Positions 17,140-25,945 of a stretch of DNA of 64,000 nt are shown here, piece after piece. A program made the position numbers and the translations under genes. The notes under the pieces are model-generated. The model was not told the DNA's origin. It saw only the letters and a list, made by a program, of their open reading frames with translations, and did no database searches. The first letter of the stretch is position 1; each line of letters opens with the position of its first letter. Source of the stretch: Cupriavidus sp. WGlv3 (GTDB lineage: Bacteria; Pseudomonadota; Gammaproteobacteria; Burkholderiales; Burkholderiaceae); contig NZ_JALHRX010000001.1 of assembly GCF_023952475.1 (NCBI RefSeq), forward strand, positions 671,391 to 735,390, given 5' to 3'.

Positions 17140-18525
17140 TCAGAATTCCGGCAGCTTGGCCTGCACGCCGGCAATCGCCAGGTCGGCCACGCCTTCGGCC
17201 AGATGCGCTTCGACCACGCTGCCGGCGCGGATCTCGGCGGGAGCGCGCAGCGCGCGTCCGCGCTGGTCGAGCAGCACCGCATAACCGCGTTCAAGCGTGC
17301 GCTGCGGCGCCAGCAGCTCGAGCGCGCCGGCGCTGCGCGCCAGGCGCTGGCCGGCGCGCTCGTGCTGGCGCAGCGCGGCGGCCTGCAGCCGCTGCCACAG
17401 GCGCGTCGCGTCGGCGTGGGCCGCGGCGGCGTCGGGGCGGCATGCGCGCCAGCGCATCGCCAGCAACTGGTGGCGATGGCGCTGCGACACCACGGTGTCA
17501 CGCAATGCCGACCGCAAATGTCGCGCCAGATTGTCGACCTGCGCGCGGCGCTCCTGCAGCTGCGCCTGCGGGCTGCGCACGCGCCGCGCCAGCCAGTCGA
17601 GGTGCTGCGCGCGCAGGTCGAGCCCGCGGCGCAGGCATTGCCTGAGCGCGTCGCGCGCGCGCGCGGTCTGCGCGAGCAGGTGCGCGCGATCCGGGCTGAC
17701 CAGCTCGGCCGCGCCGGTGGGGGTTGGCGCGCGCACGTCGGCGACGAAATCGGCGATGGTGAAATCGGTCTCGTGGCCGACGCCGGAGACCACCGGCAGC
17801 GTGCAGCGCGCGATCGCCTGCGCCACCACCTCTTCATTGAACGACCACAGGTCTTCGATGCTGCCGCCGCCGCGGCACAGGATCAGCACATCGCATTCGG
17901 CGCGCGCGGCCGCCATGTCGAGCATGTCCGCGATCTTCTGCGCCGCACCCGCGCCCTGCACCGGTACCGGATAGACCACCACCGGCACATGCGGCGCGCG
18001 CCGCCGCAGCGTGCTCAGCACATCGCGCAGCGCCGCGGCCTGCAGCGACGTGACCACGCCGATGGTGCGCGGCTGCGCCGGCACCGCGCGCTTGCGCTCG
18101 GGCGCGAACAGCCCGGCCTGCGACAGCTTTTCCTTGAGCCGCAGGAAAGCTTCATACAGATTGCCGAGGCCGGCGCGGCGCATGGCCTCGACCCCCAGCT
18201 GCAGCTCGCCGCGCGCCTCGTACATCGAGACCACGGCGCGCACTTCGACCGCTTCGCCCTCGCGCGGCTGGAAGTCGACATGCTGGTTGCGTCCGCGGAA
18301 CATCACGCAGCGGATCTGCGCGCGCGCGTCCTTCAGCGAGAAATACCAATGGCCGCTGGCGGCGCGCGTGAAGTTCGAGATTTCGCCCCGTACCCAGGCG
18401 AGCGGAAAACTGCGCTCGAGCACGCGCGCGATCGCGTGGTTGAGTTCGCCGACGGAGATCACCTCGCGGCCGCTGCGTGGCGTGGTGGCGGAAGGGTCAC
18501 GCGAAAAATTAGGCAAGTCAGACAT
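17140..18525 (-). CDS. xseA: exodeoxyribonuclease VII large subunit
   Basis: A 461-residue XseA. The N-terminal OB-fold ([31 protein letters not shown], residues ~22-110) is followed by the catalytic domain with [36 protein letters not shown] and [18 protein letters not shown] long coiled-coil region and the C-terminal ERGYAVL segment complete it. With XseB it degrades single-stranded DNA to oligonucleotides in repair. No xseB is in this window. The gene starts next to the ~1.1-kb repeat-bearing intergenic region, so its promoter probably lies there. Confidence 0.95.
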   Translation of the reverse strand: MSDLPNFSRDPSATTPRSGREVISVGELNHAIARVLERSFPLAWVRGEISNFTRAASGHWYFSLKDARAQIRCVMFRGRNQHVDFQPREGEAVEVRAVVSMYEARGELQLGVEAMRRAGLGNLYEAFLRLKEKLSQAGLFAPERKRAVPAQPRTIGVVTSLQAAALRDVLSTLRRRAPHVPVVVYPVPVQGAGAAQKIADMLDMAAARAECDVLILCRGGGSIEDLWSFNEEVVAQAIARCTLPVVSGVGHETDFTIADFVADVRAPTPTGAAELVSPDRAHLLAQTARARDALRQCLRRGLDLRAQHLDWLARRVRSPQAQLQERRAQVDNLARHLRSALRDTVVSQRHRHQLLAMRWRACRPDAAAAHADATRLWQRLQAAALRQHERAGQRLARSAGALELLAPQRTLERGYAVLLDQRGRALRAPAEIRAGSVVEAHLAEGVADLAIAGVQAKLPEF

Positions 18526-18671
18526 GGGGCAGCCGCGGTCAAGCGACGAAGATCAGACATGTCCACAGCATAACTGCAATGTCAAGGGGGTAGCGCTGAT
18601 GGGCGAGCGCTCCCCTGAAAGGCGCATGGATTCGTGCAAGCCTTTGATTCTTATGCGGTTTATGAGCGCAA

Positions 18672-18769
18672 CAAAAATTAGGCAATATAACCATTTCTCT
18701 TTTGCATCAACCACTTACATGCCGGGCCAAGGGCTTGTTCACAAAGTTATCCACAGCTTCTCTGGATAG
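18672..18769 (+). repeat. TCCACA-box repeat unit A (partial)
   Basis: The first and most divergent copy. The left half aligns without gaps to the other copies: GGCAAT at the position of AGCAAT, then CTTTT, ATCAA and CTTA at the same offsets. The first box, TTGTTCACA (18735-18743), starts 53 bases after the GCA. The second box is a perfect DnaA consensus, TTATCCACA (18747-18755), displaced by one base. The inverted third box is missing. Confidence 0.6.
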
Positions 18770-18906
18770 AATGCGGCTTAAAAAGCATTTTTTCAGGCCG
18801 CGTGGCGGGTAGCGCGCTTATCGGATGCGCCAAGCGCCTCGATCTGCTCCCTGCCTACAGCCGCCCGCCGACAGCGCCGTCTCGGAACGCTTCTGCTGCA
18901 TTTGCA

Positions 18907-19015
18907 CATTTTCTCGGCAATACCAATAAAGCCCTTGTTTTTCAAAGCCTTGGATATCTTCTCCCGGATATATCCACAAGCCATCCACAGTCCTCTCCCT
19001 CGCCGCTGTGGACAA
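18907..19015 (+). repeat. TCCACA-box repeat unit B
   Basis: A 109-base copy with GGCAAT at 18916, a first box ATATCCACA (18970-18978), a second TCCACA (18984-18989) and an inverted box TGTGGACAA (19007-19015). The spacing from first to second to inverted box starts is 14 and 23 bases, as in units C and D. The GCA-to-box distance is 53 bases. Confidence 0.7.
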
Positions 19016-19078
19016 ACCCCGTTTTTTACCCCGCCAGGCCGCTGCGGCGCCGGGCCACAGAGAATAGGCCTGCCTGCC

Positions 19079-19187
19079 TGTTTTTTAAGCAATGGATGGG
19101 ACTGCCTTTGGAATCAATGGCTTATGAAAACTCTCAGGTACCTTTCCACAAGCCCTCCACAGTACTGTCCCGCTGCTTTGTGGAAAG
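19079..19187 (+). repeat. TCCACA-box repeat unit C
   Basis: A 109-base copy: TTTTTTAAGCAAT at the left, GCCTTT-n3-ATCAATG in the middle, first box CTTTCCACA (19142-19150), second TCCACA (19156-19161), and an inverted box TGTGGAAAG (19179-19187). First and inverted boxes are exact inverted repeats and could form a 9-bp stem in RNA. Box spacings are 14 and 23 bases; the GCA-to-box distance is 53. Confidence 0.75.
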
Positions 19188-19293
19188 TCGTGGCGAAAGG
19201 TGCGCTTGCGCACAGAAGCGGGGCCTGAAACCGTGGCAGCCGTCGCTGCCGCACGTGCCGGATGCGCCGCAGCCGCTGCGGAGCGCTGTTGCA

Positions 19294-19402
19294 CAAAATT
19301 TAAGCAGCACCGGCTTTGCCCTTTCCGATCAATGAGTTAGCCATCTTGTCCGGCGGCTTTCCACAATCGATCCACAACACTGTCCCTGCCGGCTGTGGAA
19401 AG
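19294..19402 (+). repeat. TCCACA-box repeat unit D
   Basis: A 109-base copy that aligns to unit C without gaps. It has TTTAAGCA at the left, CCCTTT-n3-ATCAATG in the middle, first box CTTTCCACA (19357-19365), second TCCACA (19371-19376) and inverted TGTGGAAAG (19394-19402). Box spacings are again 14 and 23 bases and the GCA-to-box distance is 53. A further TTTTTT...AGCAATG fragment at 19496-19510 may be the start of a decayed fifth copy. Confidence 0.75.
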
Positions 19403-19608
19403 CGGCCGCCAGCGCGGCAAGGACACGACGCGCGCCGGAGACAGGCGCGCATCGTCCCTTGCCGCGCGTCAGGCCGCGGGTTAGAGTGGCGCCTGTTTTT
19501 TCAGAGCAATGCCGGAGCGCGCAGCAAGGCATCATGCCCACGCGCCTCAAGGCATGCCGGTTGGTGGTTTGGGGTTTCGTTATTCGGTTGTCGATCCCGG
19601 GGGTCCAA

Positions 19609-20229
19609 TTGTTTTCCATCATTCAAGCGGCCGGCTGGCCGATCTGGCCGCTGTTGCTCGCCTCGGTCATCGCGCTGGCGCTGATCGTCGAACGCTTCCT
19701 GTCCCTCAAGCGCAGCAAGGTCCTGCCGGCGAAGCTCTATGAAGAGGCGCTGGCGGCCGCGCAGCAGCGCCGCGCCACGCCGGAAGTGGTCAACACGCTG
19801 GAACAGAATTCACCGCTGGGCCGCGTGCTGGCAGCCGGACTGCGCCACGTGGTGCTGCAGCCGCATACCTCGCGCGACGCCGCCAAGGACGTGATCGAGG
19901 AAGCCGGCCGCGTGGTCGCGCACGAGCTCGAGCGCTACCTGAACGCGCTCGGCACGATCGCCTCGGTGGCGCCGCTGATGGGGCTGCTGGGCACGGTGAT
20001 CGGCATGATCGAGATCTTCGGCAGCCAGGGCGGCACCGGCACCAGCCCCGAGCAGCTGGCGCACGGCATCTCGGTGGCGCTGTACAACACCGCCTTCGGC
20101 CTGATCGTGGCGATCCCGGCGCTGATCTCCTGGCGCTACTTCCGCCGCCGCGTCGACGACTATGTGGCCGAGCTGGAATTCCGCGCCACCTCGTTCCTCG
20201 ACGCCATCCTGCCGCAGCGCCGCGCCTGA
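19609..20229 (+). CDS. exbB: ExbB/TolQ-family proton-channel protein
   Basis: A 206-residue MotA/TolQ/ExbB protein. A first membrane helix (GWPIWPLLLASVIALALIVERF) is followed by a cytoplasmic loop and two more helices (TIASVAPLMGLLGTVIGMIEIF and AFGLIVAIPALISWRYF), the usual three-helix layout. With ExbD it uses the proton gradient to energise TonB-dependent transporters or envelope constriction. The likely start is TTG 19609 (giving MFSIIQAAGWPIWP), with GGGGG six bases upstream; ATG 19534 would add an atypical basic tail. exbD follows after 23 bases. Confidence 0.88.
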   Translation: MFSIIQAAGWPIWPLLLASVIALALIVERFLSLKRSKVLPAKLYEEALAAAQQRRATPEVVNTLEQNSPLGRVLAAGLRHVVLQPHTSRDAAKDVIEEAGRVVAHELERYLNALGTIASVAPLMGLLGTVIGMIEIFGSQGGTGTSPEQLAHGISVALYNTAFGLIVAIPALISWRYFRRRVDDYVAELEFRATSFLDAILPQRRA

Positions 20230-20252
20230 GCGCAGCACGCACCCCGAACGCC

Positions 20253-20678
20253 ATGCACTTCCGTTCCCGCCAGCGGCGCGAAGAGCCCGAGATCAACCTG
20301 ATCCCGCTGATCGACGTGCTGCTCGTGATCCTGATCTTCCTGATGATCACGACCACGTACTCGCGCTTTACCGAGCTGCAGATCCAGCTGCCCACCGCCG
20401 ACGCCGAGCGCGCGCGCCAGCAGCCGCAGGAAATCGTGGTGTCGGTGTCCGCGCGCGGGGTCTACTCGGTCAACAAGCAGGTGATGGAGCATAAGGACGT
20501 CACCAGCCTGGCCGACCAGCTCCGCACCGTCGCGGGTGCCGGTGGCCAGCCGCCGGTGCTGATCGTCAATGCCGACGCCCAGGCCACGCACCAGGCCGTG
20601 GTCAACGTGATGGAGGCCGCGCGGCTGGCCGGGCTGTCGCGCCTGACCTTCGCCACGCAGAGCGCGCAGCCGCGCTGA
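20253..20678 (+). CDS. exbD: ExbD/TolR-family protein
   Basis: A 141-residue ExbD/TolR protein. A short basic cytoplasmic N-terminus is followed by a single membrane helix containing the essential Asp (EINLIPLIDVLLVILIFLMITTTY) and a periplasmic domain. It pairs with the ExbB-like product to form the proton-driven motor for a TonB-type partner. No tonB gene lies in the window. The gene is close to exbB and precedes lpxK, an arrangement common in Betaproteobacteria. Confidence 0.93.
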   Translation: MHFRSRQRREEPEINLIPLIDVLLVILIFLMITTTYSRFTELQIQLPTADAERARQQPQEIVVSVSARGVYSVNKQVMEHKDVTSLADQLRTVAGAGGQPPVLIVNADAQATHQAVVNVMEAARLAGLSRLTFATQSAQPR

Positions 20679-20832
20679 GCCCCAGGGCCGGCCTGCGCGC
20701 CAGCGTGCGCCGGCGGCCGGCGGCCTTGCTCCATGCGCACGCCAATGCCCATAATGGTTGGGTCGCCCGAGGGGCGTAGCCGCGAGCGCACTACAATCGC
20801 ATCCCGACCATCGACTCTCGCCCGCCGCGTCC

Positions 20833-21936
20833 ATGCCCGTTCCCCGCCATGCCCTTGCCGACTTCGTGACCGCCCAGTGGCAACGCCGCGGCTGGTTCGC
20901 GTGGCTCATGCTGCCGTTCTCGCTGCTGTTCGGCCTGGTCGCGCGGGTGCGCCGCCATGGCTACCAGCGCGGCTGGTTCAAGTCGACGCGGCTGCCGATG
21001 CCGGTGGTGGTGGTGGGCAACGTCACTGTCGGCGGCACCGGCAAGACCCCCGCGGTGATCGCGCTGGCGCATGCGCTGACCGAGGCCGGGCTGCGGCCCG
21101 GCGTGGTCTCGCGCGGTTACGGCGTGCAGCTGAAGCACCCGCGCCGGGTCAAGCCGACCTCGCAAGCCGGCGACGTCGGCGACGAACCGCTGCTGATCGC
21201 GCGCGCCACCGATGTGCCGGTCTGGGTCTACCCCGACCGCGCGCTGTGCGCGCAGGCCATGCTGGTGTCGCATCCCGGCATCAACGTGCTGCTGCTCGAC
21301 GACGGCCTGCAGCACTACAAGCTGCAGCGCGACTTCGAGATCGTGATGTTCGACGCGCGCATGGGCGGCAACGGCCTGATGCTGCCCGCCGGCCCGCTGC
21401 GCGAGCCGCTCTCGCGCCCGCGCGACGCCACCCTGATCAACGACCCCAACTACCGCGCCACGCCGGACCGCCCGGGCGTGTACGGCATGCGCCTGGAGCT
21501 CGATGACGCCTGGCAGCTTGCCGACCCCACCATGGCGCGGCCGCTCAGCGCCTTTGCCGGACGGCGCGTGCTGGCGGCGGCCGGCATCGGCAACCCCGAG
21601 CGCTTCTTCGCCAGCCTGCGCGGCGCCGGCCTGGCGCCGAAGACACTGCCGCTGCCGGACCACTATGACTTCGTGGTCGACCCGTTCGTCGACCATCCCG
21701 ATGCGCTCGACGCCGACGTGATCCTGATCACCGAGAAGGATGCCGTAAAATGCGAGCGCTTCGACGACCCGCGCATCTGGGTCGTGCCCACCAGGCCCGT
21801 GATCGACGCGGGCCTGATCGACAAAATCCGCCGCGCCGTGCAGGCGCAAATCCAACCCGCGCCGACCGCGCCGGCCGCCGCAAGCGGCGCCGCCGGGCGC
21901 AACGAGGAACACCGAGATGGACAACCGGCTGCTTGA
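20833..21936 (+). CDS. lpxK: tetraacyldisaccharide 4'-kinase
   Basis: A 367-residue LpxK. It phosphorylates the 4' position of the lipid A disaccharide precursor at the inner membrane. An N-terminal membrane-associated helix ([19 protein letters not shown]) is followed by the P-loop [12 protein letters not shown] (residues ~62-73). Later landmarks are [20 protein letters not shown] and [12 protein letters not shown] 20833 gives the usual length; an upstream extension to 20758 lacks family similarity. Its last 20 bases overlap the Trm112-family gene, so the two are probably translationally coupled. Confidence 0.95.
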   Translation: MPVPRHALADFVTAQWQRRGWFAWLMLPFSLLFGLVARVRRHGYQRGWFKSTRLPMPVVVVGNVTVGGTGKTPAVIALAHALTEAGLRPGVVSRGYGVQLKHPRRVKPTSQAGDVGDEPLLIARATDVPVWVYPDRALCAQAMLVSHPGINVLLLDDGLQHYKLQRDFEIVMFDARMGGNGLMLPAGPLREPLSRPRDATLINDPNYRATPDRPGVYGMRLELDDAWQLADPTMARPLSAFAGRRVLAAAGIGNPERFFASLRGAGLAPKTLPLPDHYDFVVDPFVDHPDALDADVILITEKDAVKCERFDDPRIWVVPTRPVIDAGLIDKIRRAVQAQIQPAPTAPAAASGAAGRNEEHRDGQPAA

Positions 21937-22120
21937 AATCCTGGTCTGCCCGCTTTGCAAGGGCAAGCTGGAATACGACCGCGCCGCGCAGGAGCTGATC
22001 TGCCACGCCGACAAGCTGGCCTACCCGATCCGCGACGGCATCCCCGTGATGCTGGCCGACGAGGCCCGCCAGTCGGTGCCGGGCCGCGTGATCGAGCCGG
22101 ACGCGCCGGCGGGCAACTGA
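21917..22120 (+). CDS. Trm112-family small protein
   Basis: A 67-residue protein of the YcaR/Trm112 family. It contains [16 protein letters not shown] and [23 protein letters not shown]. The CxxC pair and a later Cys suggest a partial or degenerate zinc ribbon. In bacteria it is found next to lpxK and kdsB, as here, but its own role is poorly known; eukaryotic and archaeal Trm112 activates methyltransferases. It starts inside the lpxK coding region (20-base overlap), 11 bases before kdsB. Confidence 0.9.
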   Translation: MDNRLLEILVCPLCKGKLEYDRAAQELICHADKLAYPIRDGIPVMLADEARQSVPGRVIEPDAPAGN

Positions 22121-22131
22121 GCAGCGCGGCC

Positions 22132-22941
22132 ATGACCCTGCCTGCGTTTACCGTCGTCATTCCCGCACGGCTGGCTTCGACCCGCCTGCCCGACAAGCCC
22201 CTGGCCGATATCGGCGGGCGCCCGATGGTGGTGCGCGTGGCCGAGCGCGCGCATGCGTCGTCGGCGCAGCGCACCGTGGTCGCCACCGACGCGCCCGCGG
22301 TGGCGCAGGCCTGCGCCGCGCACGGCATCGAAGCCGTGCTGACCCGCGCCGACCACCCCTCCGGCACCGACCGCCTGTCCGAAGTTGCCGCGCAACTGGG
22401 CCTGGCCGATGACGCCATCGTCGTCAACGTGCAGGGCGACGAGCCACTGATCGAGCCGGCGCTGATCGACGAAGTGGCGCTGCACCTGGCGCACCACGCC
22501 GATTGCGCCATTGCCACCGCGGCCCATCCGCTGCACGACAGCGCCGAAGTGTTCAATCCCAACGTGGTCAAGGTGGTGTGCGACGCCGCCGGCCGCGCGC
22601 TGTATTTCTCGCGCGCGCCGATTCCGTGGGCGCGCGACGCATGGTCCGGCGTGCCGGCCATGCCCGCCGCGTCGGCCCGGGTGCCGCTGCCGGACATGCC
22701 GGTGCTGCGCCATATCGGGCTGTATGCCTATCGCGCCGGCTTCCTGCGCCGCTTCCCGACGCTGGCGGCAGCGCCGCTGGAGCAGGCCGAGGCGCTGGAG
22801 CAACTGCGCGCAATGTGGCACGGCGAGCGCATCGCCGTGATGCAGACCGCCGGCGCGCCCGCGCCCGGCGTCGACACCCAGGCCGACCTCGAGCGGGTGC
22901 GCGCGCTGTGGGCGCAGTCGATGGCCCAGGAAGGGCCCTGA
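22132..22941 (+). CDS. kdsB: 3-deoxy-manno-octulosonate cytidylyltransferase
   Basis: A 269-residue CMP-KDO synthetase that activates KDO with CTP for LPS inner-core assembly in the cytoplasm. The N-terminal nucleotide-binding signature [27 protein letters not shown] and [12 protein letters not shown] are diagnostic. [12 protein letters not shown] and [12 protein letters not shown] match the substrate region. It is slightly longer than the 248-residue E. coli enzyme, owing to a loop around [15 protein letters not shown]. Overlap and short gaps with lpxK and the Trm112 gene suggest one envelope-biogenesis transcript. Confidence 0.96.
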   Translation: MTLPAFTVVIPARLASTRLPDKPLADIGGRPMVVRVAERAHASSAQRTVVATDAPAVAQACAAHGIEAVLTRADHPSGTDRLSEVAAQLGLADDAIVVNVQGDEPLIEPALIDEVALHLAHHADCAIATAAHPLHDSAEVFNPNVVKVVCDAAGRALYFSRAPIPWARDAWSGVPAMPAASARVPLPDMPVLRHIGLYAYRAGFLRRFPTLAAAPLEQAEALEQLRAMWHGERIAVMQTAGAPAPGVDTQADLERVRALWAQSMAQEGP

Positions 22942-23330
22942 CCGGCATCCCCCAGCCATCGCCGCCGGCGCGGGCGGCGCCCGCCCGCTCAGGTCGATTC
23001 TGCTGCAACCGAACCGGGGGGCCGATTTCGGGCCGAATCCCCGCTGCCTCATGGCATAATGCTTGCCGATACAGAGCCGCCCCGCTGGCGCGAGCAATCG
23101 CGCCGCCGGCCAAGGCTCGGTGGGGAGATAAAGATAGAGCCCGTCCGGTGCGCCGCGCCGCCATCCCCCTGGCAGCCGCCGCCGGCCGTACGCGTGGGTA
23201 CGCCTGAGCCGTGCCCGCGCTGAACGCAGTCAGCGCGCACCGGGACCGCAGTCAGTCTCGCGTCAAGTTACGGCGTTACCCTCCTTCTGATCTCCTGCCA
23301 TACCGGATTAAAAACTCTGAGGACCCGTAA
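22942..23330. other. kdsB-adk intergenic region
   Basis: About 390 bases without a supported gene. An extended -10-like TGGCATAAT lies at 23052-23060 without a good -35 partner. A GAGGA ribosome site sits ten bases before the adk ATG. The segment may hold the adk promoter and a leader of up to ~260 bases. No riboswitch or RNA gene was recognised. Confidence 0.35.
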
Positions 23331-23996
<666 letters not shown>

Positions 23997-24022
23997 GTGC
24001 CTCGCTGGTGCAGACAGCCATG

Positions 24023-24054
24023 AAAAAAGCGGCCGCCCGGCCGCTTTTTTTTTT
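24023..24054 (+). terminator. Rho-independent terminator of adk
   Basis: A GCGGCCG/CGGCCGC stem (24029-24035 with 24038-24044) is preceded by six A and followed by ten T, 26 bases after the adk stop codon. Confidence 0.93.
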
Positions 24055-24122
24055 GCCAATGCACCGCGTCGCTAATCGGCGCTTAGGCACCGCTACCCCT
24101 CGATTTCTTCGCCTGGCCCCCC

Positions 24123-24150
24123 TTGCACATCGGCCCTGCCTCCGTACAAT
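24123..24150 (+). promoter_or_regulatory. sigma-70-type promoter of the SDR gene
   Basis: TTGCAC (24123-24128) and TACAAT (24145-24150) are separated by 16 bases and resemble the housekeeping -35/-10 elements. They lie 46 bases upstream of the GTG start codon of the SDR gene. The palindrome at 24157-24170 would overlap the expected transcription start. Confidence 0.6.
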
Positions 24151-24156
24151 GCTTAA

Positions 24157-24170
24157 CGTTTACGTAAACG
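24157..24170. promoter_or_regulatory. palindromic operator CGTTTACGTAAACG
   Basis: A perfect 14-base palindrome just downstream of the -10 box, placed where a repressor would block initiation. It resembles operators reported for regulators of branched-chain amino acid and fatty-acid degradation (for example LiuR-type sites with TTTACGTAAA); the match is from memory. No matching regulator gene lies next to it. Confidence 0.6.
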
Positions 24171-24195
24171 GAAACCATACCGAGGAGACAGCATC

Positions 24196-24954
24196 GTGGA
24201 AATCAAGGACAACGTCTTCATCATTACCGGCGGCGCCTCCGGGCTTGGCGCCGGCACCGCCCGGCTGCTCGCCGAAGCCGGCGCCAGGGTTGTCATTGCC
24301 GACCTGAACGAGGCCGCCGGGCAGGCGCTGGCAGGCGAGACCGGCGGCCGCTTCGTGCGCTGCGACGTCACCTCGGAAGGCGATGGCCAGGCCGTGGTCG
24401 CGGCGGCGCAGTCGCTTGGCCGCCTTGCCGGCCTGGTCAACTGCGCCGGCATTGCCACCGCCAACAAGACGGTCGGCAAGAATGGTCCGCATCCGCTCGA
24501 TGCCTTCGACAAGACCATCCGCATCAACCTGATCGGCACCTTCAACATGATCCGCCTGGCCGCCGCGGCGATGGTGCAGAACGCCCCCGACAGCGAAGGC
24601 GAGCGCGGCGTGATCATCAATACCGCCTCGGTGGCGGCCTTCGACGGCCAGATCGGGCAGGCCGCCTATGCCGCGTCCAAGGGCGGCGTGGTCGGCATGA
24701 CGCTGGCGATCGCGCGCGACCTGGCGCGCGACGGCGTGCGCTGCATGACCATCGCCCCGGGGCTGTTCGAGACCCCGATGCTGCTGGGCATGCCGCAGGA
24801 GGTGCAGGACGCGCTGGGCAAGATGGTGCCGTTCCCGTCGCGGCTGGGCCGGCCCGCCGAATATGCGAAGCTGGCGCGCTCGATCATCGAGAATCCCATG
24901 CTCAACGGCGAAGTGATCCGCCTGGACGGCGCGATCCGGATGCAGCCCAAGTAA
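24196..24954 (+). CDS. short-chain dehydrogenase, 3-hydroxyacyl-CoA dehydrogenase (HSD10-like)
   Basis: A 252-residue classical SDR. It has [15 protein letters not shown] (cofactor loop, residues ~11-25), NCAGIA, and the catalytic Ser/Tyr/Lys set in [23 protein letters not shown] (Y-x3-K in YAASK). The insertion [35 protein letters not shown] is typical of type-10 17beta-hydroxysteroid / 2-methyl-3-hydroxybutyryl-CoA dehydrogenases, which act in isoleucine and short-chain fatty-acid breakdown with NAD. The start is GTG 24196, shortly after GAGGAGA. It stands alone behind its own promoter and palindrome. Confidence 0.88.
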   Translation: MEIKDNVFIITGGASGLGAGTARLLAEAGARVVIADLNEAAGQALAGETGGRFVRCDVTSEGDGQAVVAAAQSLGRLAGLVNCAGIATANKTVGKNGPHPLDAFDKTIRINLIGTFNMIRLAAAAMVQNAPDSEGERGVIINTASVAAFDGQIGQAAYAASKGGVVGMTLAIARDLARDGVRCMTIAPGLFETPMLLGMPQEVQDALGKMVPFPSRLGRPAEYAKLARSIIENPMLNGEVIRLDGAIRMQPK

Positions 24955-24975
24955 GTAGCCCTGGCTGCTGCCCGC

Positions 24976-25785
24976 TCAGCCGGGCAGCAGCATCACCAGC
25001 ATCAGCCCCGGCGCCGCCGCCGGCACCAGCGTCAGCTGCTCGAACTGCAACGCGCCCTGGCGCGGATGACGAAAGCCGCGGCGCCCGCCCTCGCGTTCTT
25101 CCACGTCCTGCGACAGCCAGGCGGCGCGGAAGTCGGCGCTTTCCGCCATCAATCCCTCGATCAATGCCCGCGTCGGCGCCGCATCGGCGTGGCGGATGCT
25201 GTGCGCGCGGAATTCGGCCACCAGCCGTGCGGCGCGATGGGGCCAGTCTTGCACCAGTGCCTGCAGCGCCGGCGACAGGAACATCGCGCGCAGCAGGTTG
25301 CGCTCGGTGGCGGCGGCCTCGAGCCAGCCGATGAACAGGTCCGCGGCGGCGGCGTTCCAGGCCAGCGCGGTCCATTGGCGGTCGAGCAGATACGCCGGTC
25401 CGTCGATGGCATGCACGCTGGCCAGCACCGCGGGCGGCACCGGCTCGCCGGCGGCGTGTTGCGGATCGCGCCGGCCGGCCAGCTCGAACAGGTAGGCGCG
25501 CTCGGCGCGCGACAGCCGCAGCGCCACAGCCAGGCTGGCCAGCGCGCGCGCCGACAGCGCCACCGGCCGGCCCTGCTCCAGCCATGTCACCCAGGTTGTG
25601 CTCAGCCCTGCCAGGTGTGCGACTTCCTCGCGGCGCAGGCCGGGCGTGCGGCGGCGCTGCCCGGGCGCCAGGCCCACGTCCGCCGGCGCCAGGCGTTCGC
25701 GGTGCGCGCGCAGGAAGGCGCCGAGCACGGCTTCGCGCGAGGCTGGCGAGGATGGCGGATCGGCAGGCGGGGCGAGTGGCGGCAT
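24976..25785 (-). CDS. XRE-type helix-turn-helix regulator with MmyB-like sensor domain
   Basis: A 269-residue regulator. The N-terminal XRE helix-turn-helix includes RTPGLRREEVAHLAGLSTTWVTWLEQGRPV, the typical MmyB-family start. A C-terminal PAS-like ligand domain contains AYLLDRQWTALAWNAAAADLF and RNLLRAMFL, which in relatives binds fatty acids or other hydrophobic ligands. ATG 25785 was chosen; the open frame continues upstream without similarity. It is divergent from the methyltransferase gene at 25946, with about 160 bases between starts, so it may control that gene. Confidence 0.83.
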   Translation of the reverse strand: MPPLAPPADPPSSPASREAVLGAFLRAHRERLAPADVGLAPGQRRRTPGLRREEVAHLAGLSTTWVTWLEQGRPVALSARALASLAVALRLSRAERAYLFELAGRRDPQHAAGEPVPPAVLASVHAIDGPAYLLDRQWTALAWNAAAADLFIGWLEAAATERNLLRAMFLSPALQALVQDWPHRAARLVAEFRAHSIRHADAAPTRALIEGLMAESADFRAAWLSQDVEEREGGRRGFRHPRQGALQFEQLTLVPAAAPGLMLVMLLPG

Positions 25786-25945
25786 GGCAGGCTGGTGGCG
25801 CTTATACCAGGATAAAGCGGTGACTTGTACCGGGAAAACGGCCCGCCTACAGTATGTCGAAGCCGCCTCGCGGGCAAGTCCCCTCGCCGACAACAACAGC
25901 GCCCGCCCGACCTCGCTCGGCCGCGGCTTAAAGGAGCCCAGCACC

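Larger units (their letters stand above)
18526..19608. other. 1.08-kb gene-free region carrying a four-copy repeat
   Basis: The stretch between the divergent xseA and exbB genes has no credible coding sequence. It carries four diverged copies of a ~109-base element (listed separately), several T tracts (TTTTTT at 18788, 19081, 19496) and an extra TCCACAG near 18562. Its base composition is more AT-rich than the flanking genes. Possible roles are a DnaA-binding/titration locus, a series of small RNAs or a complex promoter; none can be proved from the sequence. Confidence 0.7.

Noticed and set aside
18802..19335. 177-codon open frame through the repeat region
   Set aside because: No ribosome site or family similarity; its codons run through the noncoding TCCACA repeats.
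18672..19402. Reading the repeat region as a chromosomal origin or a CRISPR array
   Set aside because: No dnaA, rep or par gene is near, and the units are diverged, 172-235 bases apart, without uniform short repeats and spacers or cas genes.
23052..23060. TGGCATAAT as a certain adk promoter
   Set aside because: No matching -35 element was found, so it is noted only within the intergenic description.
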